Positions 55,188 to 64,000 of a stretch of DNA of 64,000 bases are shown here, piece by piece. The position numbers and the translations under genes are program-made. Source of the DNA: Rhizobium ruizarguesonis (GTDB lineage: Bacteria; Pseudomonadota; Alphaproteobacteria; Rhizobiales; Rhizobiaceae); contig NZ_PQIG01000063.1 of NCBI RefSeq assembly GCF_012349115.1, forward strand, positions 62,001 to 126,000. The letters run 5' to 3'. Within the stretch, counting starts at the first letter, position 1. Every line of letters begins with the position of its first letter. The notes under the pieces are model-generated. The model searched no databases. It was not told the DNA's origin and saw only the letters and a program-made list of their open reading frames with translations.

Positions 55188-55299
55188 CCGTCAACGACCG
55201 TCTGTCGCGTTTTACCGCGTTCCGGCACGGGGTCCCCTTATTCATTTCGCTGCGGTCGGGACTGTTGTCGCGACATTGCGCCTACAGCGCCGCGCGTCT

Positions 55300-55408
55300 T
55301 TAAAGCATGTCGCGCAAAACTGTGCAGCGGTTTTGCGATAACGACATGCGTAAAAACAAAGACCTAAAGCGCGAGGAGCGATCTGAAAGATTGCACCGCG
55401 CTTTAGAG
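55300..55408. repeat. Full composite palindromic repeat (module A plus second hairpin)
   Basis: The clearest copy in the window: GCATGTCGCGCAAAACTG...CAGCGGTTTTGCG...CGACATGC (55303-55348), linker GTAAAAACAAAGACC, then a second hairpin with CTAAAGCGCG / CGCGCTTTAG ends (55366-55408). It lies between DUF1150 and the converging trmB and may terminate both. Confidence 0.75.
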
Positions 55409-55448
55409 ACGAGCAAAGGATGCCGCGGCACTTTGAATTGCGGTAGGC

Positions 55449-56150
55449 TCAGATCTTCCTGAATGTCAGATAGGCCGAAGACCGGCCTTCGCGTCGCGCC
55501 TTGGCCTCGTAGCGTGTACTCGGCCAGCCCTCATAGGGCGTCAGCCAATCTGCTGCATTGTCGGCCATCCAGTCAAAACCGCCATGGTCGCGGCATTTGA
55601 TCAGCGTCCAGTTCACATAGGTGTCGATGTCGGAGGCGAAGCAGAACAGGCCGCCGGGCTTCAGCACGCGATGAAAGCGGTCGAGATTGGTTTTCGAGAC
55701 GAAGCGCCGCTTCCAGTGCCTCCGCTTCGGCCAGGGATCGGGATAGAGCAGATCGATTATATCGAGTGAACCGTCCGGCAGCCAGTCGAGCAGCTGCGTC
55801 GCGTCGTCATTATAGACGCGGATATTGGAAGCGCCGGTCTCGCCGATGCGCGACAGCAGCTTCTGCATGGAATTGACGAAGGGTTCTACACCGATGAAGC
55901 CGGTCGAAGGTGTCTCCAGCGCGCGGTGGATCAGGTGCTCGCCGCCGCCGAAACCGATTTCCAGCCGCAATCTTTCGACTGGAACCGGGAAGAGGGATGT
56001 CAGCGGCTCGGGGGGAGCCGCTGTAAGATCGATCAGGAATGCCGGCAGGAGACTGTTCAGCGTCTCGGCCTGCTGTTCGCGCAGGGCCTTGCCCTTGCGG
56101 CGACCGAAGAAGGCTTCGGTCGCCCGGCTGCGGCGTTCCATATCCGTCAT
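55449..56150 (-). CDS. trmB: tRNA (guanine-N7-)-methyltransferase
   Basis: A 233 aa SAM-dependent enzyme making m7G46 in tRNA. It has [16 protein letters not shown] (SAM motif, about residue 63), [20 protein letters not shown] (family motif, about 130) and the C-terminal [19 protein letters not shown]. It starts 9 bases after metK and is cotranscribed with it, giving SAM synthesis and a SAM user in one operon. Confidence 0.95.
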   Translation of the reverse strand: MTDMERRSRATEAFFGRRKGKALREQQAETLNSLLPAFLIDLTAAPPEPLTSLFPVPVERLRLEIGFGGGEHLIHRALETPSTGFIGVEPFVNSMQKLLSRIGETGASNIRVYNDDATQLLDWLPDGSLDIIDLLYPDPWPKRRHWKRRFVSKTNLDRFHRVLKPGGLFCFASDIDTYVNWTLIKCRDHGGFDWMADNAADWLTPYEGWPSTRYEAKARREGRSSAYLTFRKI

Positions 56151-56158
56151 GCTTTATC

Positions 56159-57397
<1,239 letters not shown>

Positions 57398-57526
57398 TTC
57401 GGGATTCCCCTCAAAGAACAAAAGCCAGCTAGTAGGTACTCAGTTCGAGGGCCGATGACAAGCGCAGAAGGACATAAATATATCTTTATATCTGCGGCAA
57501 AGTGACAAATTTTGCCCCAAAAACGC

Positions 57527-57552
57527 AAAAAAGGCGGCCTTTCGACCGCCTT
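57527..57552 (-). terminator. Rho-independent terminator of praR
   Basis: On the minus strand AAGGCGG / CCGCCTT arms close a TCGAAAGG loop and are followed by TTTTTTGCG, 24 bases after the praR stop and ahead of metK. It isolates the two genes. Confidence 0.8.
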
Positions 57553-57575
57553 TCGAATTCTGCACTGGTCTTGGT

Positions 57576-57992
57576 TCAGTCGGCGTCGGCTTCAGCGGCC
57601 AGGGCTTTCACCAGCTCCACGACCTTGCGGCGAACCTTGGGATCGGAAATCTTGACGAAGGCGCGATTGAGCTGCAGTCCTTCCGAGGAGGACAGGAAAT
57701 CGACGACGTAATTCGAGCTGGAGGCTTCCATGCCGCCGCCGCCGGCAGAATGTTCGCCGGGCGCGTCCTCGAAGAAAAAGGACACCGGAACATTGAGGAT
57801 GTTCGAGATGTTCTGCAGGCGGCTTGCGCCGACGCGGTTGGTGCCCTTTTCGTATTTCTGGATCTGCTGGAAGGTGATGCCAAGGCTTTCGCCAAGCTTT
57901 TCCTGGCTCATGCCCAGCATCGTACGACGGAGGCGAATACGGCTGCCAACATGGATGTCGATCGGATTCGGCTTCTTTTTGTTTTCAATCAT
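57576..57992 (-). CDS. praR: XRE-family regulator, PraR/PhrR-like
   Basis: A 138 aa regulator with one Cro/CI-type helix-turn-helix (residues about 15-70: GSRIRLRRTMLGMSQEKLGE, LGITFQQIQKYEKGTNRVGA) and a C-terminal acidic tail region. The size, sequence character and position next to metK match PraR, which in rhizobia represses biofilm and quorum-sensing genes. The symbol rests on recall of that family and synteny. It has its own terminator. Confidence 0.85.
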   Translation of the reverse strand: MIENKKKPNPIDIHVGSRIRLRRTMLGMSQEKLGESLGITFQQIQKYEKGTNRVGASRLQNISNILNVPVSFFFEDAPGEHSAGGGGMEASSSNYVVDFLSSSEGLQLNRAFVKISDPKVRRKVVELVKALAAEADAD

Positions 57993-58144
57993 GGTCGTGC
58001 CCTAGCTAAGAATTTCAACCTGTTTCTAACCGGCATGCCCCTGATCCATCCCAAAACGCCACGTTGCAAGAGGTGAGGAACCCACCTTCGAACATACGTT
58101 AAGAACGCCGATTGTCATCACTATGCAATTTTAGGGGTTTTTGG

Positions 58145-59749
58145 TCAATTCAACCCGGAAATAAAACCTCTGCGAGAAATTAGCGCAATCAGAATCAGCA
58201 GTGCCTCGGTCAACCAGAAGTATGTTTGCTGGGGGTATGTCGTTCCGAGTCCCGCGCTGTTGCTATCGAGCGTTGCATCGATGAAGCCGGTTTCCTCAAG
58301 ATCGAGGCCCGCAATAATTTCCCCATGGGCGTTCACCAGCGCTGAAATGCCGCTATTGGCATCACGAATCAACGGCAGACCGGTTTCAACAGCCCGTACC
58401 CGCGCCTGCTGGAAATGCTGATAGGGGCCGGGCGTCGCGCCGAACCAGGCGTCATTGGTGATATTGAGGATCGCATTGGCGTCTTTTATGTCGCCGGTCA
58501 TTTCGCCGGGGAAAATGATCTCGTAACAGATCAGCGGATAGAGATTGAGGCCGCCGGGCAGCGTCAGCAGGTGCCGGCTTGCCGCGGCCGAAAACCCTCC
58601 TGGTATTTCGACGACGTTCTGAATGCCGAATTCGGTGAGCACGTCCTCGAAGGGCAGGTATTCGCCGAAAGGCACCAGATGCACCTTGTCGGAGGCGCCG
58701 ATGATCTGGCCGCGGCCGTCGATCACGTAGATGGAATTATAATAGCGCGTCGGAGTGCCTGGCCCCATCTCCTCGGCGCGCACGGCGCCGGCGATCAGCA
58801 CCTGGTTGTCATCAAGCGTATCGGCGATCCGCGTCAGCGCATCCTGGTTGTCGGTCAGGATGAAGGGGATCGAGGTTTCTGGCCAGACGATGATATCGGG
58901 TTTGCGTCCGCCATTCTTCGGTGCTTCAGCCGAAAGCTTCAGATGCGTCTCGAAGATCGCGGCGCGGTCGGCGTCGTTGTCCATCTTCGCCGCCTGGTCG
59001 ATTGCCGGCTGCACCAACCGCACCACCGGCCGCTTGTCCTCCGGCAATGTGTTCGGCCGCGGCGCGAGATGGAGAACATAAGCGCCATAACCGAGATGGG
59101 CGGCAAAGAGCAGGACGGCGAGCGCGATGCCCGGCCGCGCGCCTTGCCGCGTCCCGGCAAGGGCAGGCGCAGAAAAAACGAAGACGGCAAGGGTCGTCAC
59201 CCCCATCGCCCCGATCACATGCGCCGACTGCATCATCAGCGGAACCGGCATCATGCCGTAGCCGATGGCGTTCCAGGGAAAGCCGGTGAGGATCACGCTT
59301 CGAAGCCACTCCATCAGCCCGAAGCCTGCCGCAAGCGCGGCGATCCGCCCCATGCCATCCGACCAGATGATGCGGGCAAGGGCGGCTGCCAGCCCGTAGA
59401 AGATCGCAAGACAGGCCGGCAGCCCGAGGATTGCCAGCGGCAGCGCCCAGGCGAATTCCTCCTGATCGACCAGCAGCGCATGGCCGAGCCACCAGAGACC
59501 GGCGACGAAATAGCCGAAGCCGAACAGCCAGCCGGTGGTGAACGCCGGCCACAGCCTGCCGATCAGGCCGCTTTCAGGCGAAGCCGCCGCCCCGTCGATC
59601 AGCCAGACGAGCAGCGTGAAGGAAACGAACATCGCCGCGAAAAAGCCGAAGGGCGGCAGCGCCAGAACCGCGAATGCCCCGGCGGCGATGGCCAGCAGCG
59701 ACCGTTTGAAACCCCAGACGAGGATAACCCTGTCCGCAAGCCGCTCCAT
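58145..59749 (-). CDS. lnt: Apolipoprotein N-acyltransferase
   Basis: An inner-membrane enzyme that adds the third acyl chain to lipoproteins. The 534 aa protein has about six N-terminal membrane helices and a nitrilase-like domain with the catalytic triad in IVWPETSIPFIL (Glu), ASDKVHLVPFGEYLPFED (Lys) and YPLICYEIIFPGE (Cys). Start 59749 (MERLADRV) is chosen; the in-frame extension to 59776 is not typical. It follows a corC-like gene on the same strand, as in many proteobacteria. Confidence 0.95.
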   Translation of the reverse strand: MERLADRVILVWGFKRSLLAIAAGAFAVLALPPFGFFAAMFVSFTLLVWLIDGAAASPESGLIGRLWPAFTTGWLFGFGYFVAGLWWLGHALLVDQEEFAWALPLAILGLPACLAIFYGLAAALARIIWSDGMGRIAALAAGFGLMEWLRSVILTGFPWNAIGYGMMPVPLMMQSAHVIGAMGVTTLAVFVFSAPALAGTRQGARPGIALAVLLFAAHLGYGAYVLHLAPRPNTLPEDKRPVVRLVQPAIDQAAKMDNDADRAAIFETHLKLSAEAPKNGGRKPDIIVWPETSIPFILTDNQDALTRIADTLDDNQVLIAGAVRAEEMGPGTPTRYYNSIYVIDGRGQIIGASDKVHLVPFGEYLPFEDVLTEFGIQNVVEIPGGFSAAASRHLLTLPGGLNLYPLICYEIIFPGEMTGDIKDANAILNITNDAWFGATPGPYQHFQQARVRAVETGLPLIRDANSGISALVNAHGEIIAGLDLEETGFIDATLDSNSAGLGTTYPQQTYFWLTEALLILIALISRRGFISGLN

Positions 59750-59829
59750 GCGCACTCCCATCAACCCGCGAATCAACCCGCTCGCAGTCTTTCAAAAAAG
59801 CGGCTCTTTGTCCCGTCAGTTGGGTCCTG

Positions 59830-60975
59830 TCAGTTGGCGGTCGATTCCGCCGGCCGGTCGTCGCCGGCCTCGGAGCCGGGGGCGATGTCGCCATCCGTCT
59901 TGGCGCGGCGGCGAACCGCATGGCGCTTGCGGGTAATGCGCAGCCGTTTGATGCGGCGCGGATCGGCGTCGAGGATGTGAAATTCGAAGCCCGGCAGCGC
60001 CTGTACGACTTCGCCGCGCACCGGGATGCGGCCGAGCGCCGAGAAGATTAGGCCGCCCAGCGTATCGACCTCGTCGACCTGCTCGCTGATGTCGAAATCC
60101 GGCCCGATCGCTGCGGCGATCTCTTCCAGTTCGACGCGGGCGTCGGCGATGAAGACGTCTTCGGCGACGCGTTTGAACATCACTTCTTCATCGTCATGTT
60201 CGTCGTCGATGTCGCCGACCACCATTTCGACGATGTCCTCATGCGAGGCAAGCCCGTCGGTGCCGCCATATTCGTCGATGACGAGCGCCATCTGCGTGCG
60301 GTTTACTTGCATCCGGCGCAACAGGTCGGACGCCAGCATCGACGGCGGCACGAACAGGATCTTGCGGATGATGCCGGCCTCGGCCAGCGTTTTTTGCAGG
60401 TCGACGCGGGCGAGATCGAAATTCTGCTTGGCCGAACGCGTGGTCTTCTGGATGTTTTCCGGCGCAACCTCGATCGCCGGCACGACAGCGGCCGGTTTCG
60501 TCGGGCCGCGGCGCTTGTTGCGCGCCTGCTTGGCGACATAGGAGAGCAGATCGCGGATATGCACCATGCCGCGCGGATCGTCGAGCGTATCGGCATAGAC
60601 AGGCATGCGCGAACGGCCGGATTCCTCAAAGAGGATCATCAACTCGCCGATGGTGATGTTCTGGTCGACCGCCTCGATATCGGCGCGCGGCACCATCACG
60701 TCGGCGACGCGCACTTCGCGAAAGCGCAGGATGTTGTTAAGCATCGCCCGTTCGTCCGGCGAAAAGGCATCGTCGCCGGCCGCATCGGTCATCAGCGCGT
60801 CGGCGAGATCCTCGCGCAGTCGCGAGCCCTGCTGCGGGCGAAGCATGCGCGCGGCGCGCGACCAGAAGGATTGCGATCGGCCGGATGGCCGACTACTACT
60901 GCCTGCCTCGTCCGAAGAGGAGGATGGCTCGGAGTCCTTGGCGTCTGCCGCCGGCTTCGTCGTAAAGTCGCTCAT
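59830..60975 (-). CDS. Hemolysin/CorC family CBS-domain protein
   Basis: A 381 aa cytosolic protein with two CBS domains ([20 protein letters not shown] near residue 95; [20 protein letters not shown] near 240) and a C-terminal CorC_HlyC transporter-associated domain ([20 protein letters not shown]). The family is linked to magnesium and cobalt efflux, unproven here. Its start overlaps the ybeY stop (ATGA). It has longer termini than the E. coli protein. Confidence 0.93.
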   Translation of the reverse strand: MSDFTTKPAADAKDSEPSSSSDEAGSSSRPSGRSQSFWSRAARMLRPQQGSRLREDLADALMTDAAGDDAFSPDERAMLNNILRFREVRVADVMVPRADIEAVDQNITIGELMILFEESGRSRMPVYADTLDDPRGMVHIRDLLSYVAKQARNKRRGPTKPAAVVPAIEVAPENIQKTTRSAKQNFDLARVDLQKTLAEAGIIRKILFVPPSMLASDLLRRMQVNRTQMALVIDEYGGTDGLASHEDIVEMVVGDIDDEHDDEEVMFKRVAEDVFIADARVELEEIAAAIGPDFDISEQVDEVDTLGGLIFSALGRIPVRGEVVQALPGFEFHILDADPRRIKRLRITRKRHAVRRRAKTDGDIAPGSEAGDDRPAESTAN

Positions 60976-61487
60976 GGTTCCATTTTAAGGTCTTGACCCT
61001 CGTAAGGATCAGATAGGCCGAGCTGCGCCAAAATGCGAGTCTCCAGCCCCTCCATAATTTCGGCTTCGGCACTATTCATATGATCGTAGCCGAGAAGATG
61101 CAAGAAACCGTGCACCAGAAGATGGGTCAGGTGGTCGTCGAAGCTCTTTTCCAGCTCGGTCGCTTCCCGCTCCACCGTCTCCCGGGCGATGATGATGTCG
61201 CCGAGCATCGGACCGGGCATCTTGCCGGGCTGAACCGGAAAGGCGGGGAAGGAGAGCACGTTGGTCGCCTTGTCCTTGCCGCGCCATTCGGCGTTGATGT
61301 CCTGGATCGAGGCATCGTCGGTAAAGACAAGCGAAACCTCGGGCGGCATCGTCGGGAAGGGCTGCTTCTCGCTGTCGCGGAGATAGATTGCCGCGGCACT
61401 GAGCACGCGTTCGCAAAACGACTGCAGCGTTTCCTCGCCGGGCCAGCCGATGTCCTCGACGCTGATCTGGATGTCGAGTTCGGCCAT
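60972..61487 (-). CDS. ybeY: Endoribonuclease YbeY (16S rRNA maturation)
   Basis: A 171 aa zinc endoribonuclease for 16S rRNA 3'-end processing and ribosome quality control. The zinc motif H-G-x-L-H-L-x-G-Y-D-H is present near the C-terminus ([15 protein letters not shown]). It is in the phoH-ybeY-corC-lnt order, overlapping phoH by one base and corC by four. Confidence 0.96.
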   Translation of the reverse strand: MAELDIQISVEDIGWPGEETLQSFCERVLSAAAIYLRDSEKQPFPTMPPEVSLVFTDDASIQDINAEWRGKDKATNVLSFPAFPVQPGKMPGPMLGDIIIARETVEREATELEKSFDDHLTHLLVHGFLHLLGYDHMNSAEAEIMEGLETRILAQLGLSDPYEGQDLKMEP

Positions 61488-62539
61488 CAGTCCTGCCGGC
61501 TGACGTCTTCGGTTTCGACGGCATAGGTGGAATCATAGGCCCTGACGATGCGCCCGACCAGCGGATGGCGGACGACGTCGGTATCCTTGAAGCGCACGAT
61601 CGAGATGCCCTCGACGCCGTTCAGAAGCTGCAAGGCCTCGACGAGGCCGGATTTGACGCCGCGTGGCAGGTCGATCTGGCTCGGGTCGCCGGTGACGATC
61701 ATGCGCGCATTCTCGCCGAGACGCGTCAGGAACATCTTCATCTGCATCGTTGTCGTGTTCTGCGCTTCGTCGAGGATGATGGCGGCGTTGGCGAGCGTGC
61801 GGCCGCGCATGAAGGCGAGCGGCGCGATTTCGATGACGCCGGCGGCGATCGCCCGGTCGACCTTGTCGGCGGGGATCATGTCGTAGAGTGCGTCATAGAG
61901 CGGGCGAAGATAGGGATCGACCTTTTCCTTCATGTCGCCGGGCAGGAAGCCGAGGCGCTCGCCGGCCTCGACCGCCGGACGCGACAGGATGATCTTTTCG
62001 ACCGCGCCGCGCTCCAGCAACTGGGCGGCATGCGCGACGGCAAGATAGGTCTTGCCGGTGCCGGCCGGGCCAACGCCGAAGACGAGCTCGGCGCGTTCCA
62101 GCGCCCTGATATAGGCGTCCTGCGTCGGCGTGCGGGCGATGATCGTCTTCTTGCGTGTCGAAACCTGCGCCATCGTCAGCTTGGCCTTGCGTTCCATTGT
62201 GGGAAGGCTGAGCTGGTCGTCGGCGGCGACCGCCATGCGGATTGCGCCCTCGACGTCGGATCGTTCCACGCTGCCGCCTTTCTGAAGTTTTTCATAGAGA
62301 TAGTCGAGCGTGCGCCGCGCCTGATTGGTGGTCACGACATCGCCTGTGATGACGACGGAATTGCCGCGTGCCCGCGCATCGATATTGAGCCGTTGCTCGA
62401 GCAGCTTGAGGTTCTGGTCGAATTGACCGAACAGCTCGCTGGCGAACCGGTTGTTCTCGAACGTCAGGACGAAGTGATTGGTGTCGCTCGGCGTGCGGGG
62501 GTGGCGCGGTGAAGAAGAAACCAATTCTTGTCCGTTCAA
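61487..62539 (-). CDS. phoH: PhoH family ATPase
   Basis: A 350 aa protein of the PhoH-like (YbeZ) group: Walker [17 protein letters not shown] near residue 155 and Walker [21 protein letters not shown] near 255. The first ~100 residues form the N-terminal KH-like region. The start is TTG at 62539 with GGAG upstream. YbeZ works with YbeY in RNA processing, which agrees with the gene order. Confidence 0.95.
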   Translation of the reverse strand: MNGQELVSSSPRHPRTPSDTNHFVLTFENNRFASELFGQFDQNLKLLEQRLNIDARARGNSVVITGDVVTTNQARRTLDYLYEKLQKGGSVERSDVEGAIRMAVAADDQLSLPTMERKAKLTMAQVSTRKKTIIARTPTQDAYIRALERAELVFGVGPAGTGKTYLAVAHAAQLLERGAVEKIILSRPAVEAGERLGFLPGDMKEKVDPYLRPLYDALYDMIPADKVDRAIAAGVIEIAPLAFMRGRTLANAAIILDEAQNTTTMQMKMFLTRLGENARMIVTGDPSQIDLPRGVKSGLVEALQLLNGVEGISIVRFKDTDVVRHPLVGRIVRAYDSTYAVETEDVSRQD

Positions 62540-62557
62540 GCGGTCGGGCTCCTTAGG

Positions 62558-63967
62558 TTAAACCGCAGCCTCTGCGCGTTCGGCAAACAGGCTGTTTGTT
62601 CCGGTTCCGGTGATTCGCACTTTAATAATGTCACCGATTTGCGATGCTTTTGCATCAACATTCACTGATTGAAGCCAGGGAGAACGTCCGATTAGTTGTT
62701 CCGGCATGCGACCGGGCTTTTCGAGCAACAGGTCGATCTCCTTGCCGATGCAGGATTCGGCAAATTCCTGCTGCTGCTTCAGGAGAAGCATTTGCAGGCG
62801 TTCCAGCCGTTCTGCCTTGATTTCTTCCGGCACCTGATCCTTCAGTTCCGCGCCGGGTGTGCCCGGCCGTGTCGAGTATTTGAACGAGAAGGCCTGTGCA
62901 TAACGTACCTCCTCCACAAGCCTCAGTGTATCCTCAAAATCCTCATCTGTCTCCCCCGGAAAGCCGGTGATGAAATCGCCGGACAGGGCGATGTCAGGCC
63001 GCACGGTGCGGATGCGCTCGATCAGCGCCAGATATTCGGCCGCCGTGTGACGCCGGTTCATTGCTTTCAGGATCCGGTCCGAGCCCGATTGCACCGGCAG
63101 ATGCAGATAGGGCATCAGCGCCGGGAGGTCGCGATGGGCGTTGATCAGCCGGTCGTCCATGTCGCGCGGATGGCTTGTGGTATAGCGCAGCCGCGCAAGG
63201 CCGGGGATCTCCGCCAGGCGATAGAGCAGGTCGCCGAGGCTCCATGCCTCGCCTTGGCTCCCGGCGCCGTGCCAGGCATTGACGTTCTGCCCGAGCAGGG
63301 TGATCTCGCGCACCCCGCTTTCCACGAGCTTTTCGGCTTCCTCGACGATCTGGGAAACCGGCCGCGACACTTCCGAGCCGCGTGTATAGGGCACGACGCA
63401 GAAGGTGCAGAACTTGTCGCAGCCCTCCTGCACCGTCAGGAAGGCGGTGACGCCGCGGGCGCGGATCTTTCGGCTCTCGGCGATCGGCAGATGCTCAAAC
63501 TTGTCCTCGATCGCATATTCCGTATCGACGACGCGGTGGCCTTGTTTGGCCCGGCGCAGCGCCTCCGGCAGGCGATGATAGGTCTGCGGGCCGATGACGA
63601 CGTCGACGGCGGGTGCGCGGCGCAGGATCTCCTCGCCTTCGGCCTGGGCGACGCAGCCGGCAACGCCGATCATCATCTCCCGGCCGTCCGCCGCCTTCTT
63701 CTTTTTCATCTCGCGCAGCCGCCCGAGCGCCGAATAGACCTTCTCGGCCGCCTTCTCGCGGATATGGCAGGTGTTGAGCAGAACGAGGTCCGCCTCTTCC
63801 ATATCTTCCGTCGGCTCGTAGCCGTCGCGGGCGAGCGCGTCGCTCATGCGCATGGAATCGTAGACGTTCATCTGGCAGCCATAGGTCTTGATGAAGACCT
63901 TGCGGCTGTTGCTGCCATCGCGGGGTGTCGATTCCGGGGCCTGGAGAAGGGCGCTGTCCTGTGTCAT
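62558..63967 (-). CDS. miaB: tRNA-2-methylthio-N6-dimethylallyladenosine synthase
   Basis: A radical-SAM methylthiotransferase modifying A37 of tRNA. The 469 aa product has the N-terminal cluster cysteines ([34 protein letters not shown]), the radical-SAM CxxxCxxC in [18 protein letters not shown] near residue 185, and a C-terminal TRAM domain. It heads the miaB-phoH-ybeY-corC-lnt run; the remaining 33 bases of the window hold its upstream region. Confidence 0.97.
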   Translation of the reverse strand: MTQDSALLQAPESTPRDGSNSRKVFIKTYGCQMNVYDSMRMSDALARDGYEPTEDMEEADLVLLNTCHIREKAAEKVYSALGRLREMKKKKAADGREMMIGVAGCVAQAEGEEILRRAPAVDVVIGPQTYHRLPEALRRAKQGHRVVDTEYAIEDKFEHLPIAESRKIRARGVTAFLTVQEGCDKFCTFCVVPYTRGSEVSRPVSQIVEEAEKLVESGVREITLLGQNVNAWHGAGSQGEAWSLGDLLYRLAEIPGLARLRYTTSHPRDMDDRLINAHRDLPALMPYLHLPVQSGSDRILKAMNRRHTAAEYLALIERIRTVRPDIALSGDFITGFPGETDEDFEDTLRLVEEVRYAQAFSFKYSTRPGTPGAELKDQVPEEIKAERLERLQMLLLKQQQEFAESCIGKEIDLLLEKPGRMPEQLIGRSPWLQSVNVDAKASQIGDIIKVRITGTGTNSLFAERAEAAV

Positions 63968-64000
63968 GGCGCGCTATTTAGTGGTTTTTGCCGCCGGAGA

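Noticed and set aside
57398..57575. SAM riboswitch upstream of metK
   Set aside because: No SAM-I, SAM-II or related conserved core could be recognised; the only clear structure is the praR terminator.

Overview
The window is chromosomal DNA from an alphaproteobacterium of the Rhizobium etli / R. leguminosarum type. The grounds are high GC, the gene order rpsT-dnaA with mutM, ubiE and ubiB nearby, a praR-like regulator beside metK, an Hsp20 + DUF1150 pair, a cluster of GANTC (CcrM-type) sites upstream of dnaA, and many copies of small palindromic intergenic repeats of the rhizobial kind. The species call is inference from gene content and protein sequence, not from a marker search.

Layout. 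(1) 1-3660: end of a sugar ABC importer operon (ATPase, permease) and gshB. (2) 3934-9066: intact comM followed by an accessory patch of three cargo genes (unknown membrane-anchored protein, DUF4037 protein, frameshifted GNAT), each bounded by decayed pieces of comM; the last piece abuts the cysK terminator. (3) 9066-19308: cysK, LysE and EamA exporters, dps, two Lrp/AsnC regulators, a GNAT, dut, prfC, a LysR/GST pair, RidA and a GFA protein. (4) 19359-26487: a secreted S10-type peptidase, an MFS + FadR-type regulator pair with a large palindrome on the regulator start, a 23-codon small gene with strong signals, pirin, a class II glutamine amidotransferase and coaBC. (5) 26664-39609: accessory and catabolic genes: two SDRs, two LysR regulators, an MFS + VOC operon, hutU, and a minus-strand set of TfoX-N, DUF917, M20-type amidohydrolase, dihydroorotase-like protein and a histidine-ammonia-lyase-like protein that lacks the normal MIO triad. 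The lyase-like gene is bracketed by inverted ~110 bp repeats. (6) 39808-52452: conserved backbone: ubiB, ubiE, mutM, enoyl-CoA hydratase, rpsT, dnaA, a saccharopine-dehydrogenase-like gene, the rph-VOC-rdgB-hemW operon, and hrcA. (7) 52564-63967: grpE, nucleoside hydrolase, hsp20 with a clear RpoH-type promoter, DUF1150, then the minus-strand genes miaB-phoH-ybeY-corC-lnt, praR, and metK-trmB.

How the genes fit together. The backbone covers replication start (dnaA), translation and RNA maturation (prfC, rpsT, miaB, ybeY, trmB, rph), nucleotide hygiene (dut, rdgB, mutM), heat-shock control (hrcA, grpE, hsp20), ubiquinone, CoA, SAM and glutathione synthesis, and envelope maturation (lnt). The most interesting parts are the comM tail, which looks like a repeatedly used insertion spot without any visible integrase, and the hutU / lyase-like / cyclic-amidohydrolase / M20 cluster, whose chemistry resembles histidine degradation but whose lyase and cyclic amidohydrolase both deviate at active-site motifs.
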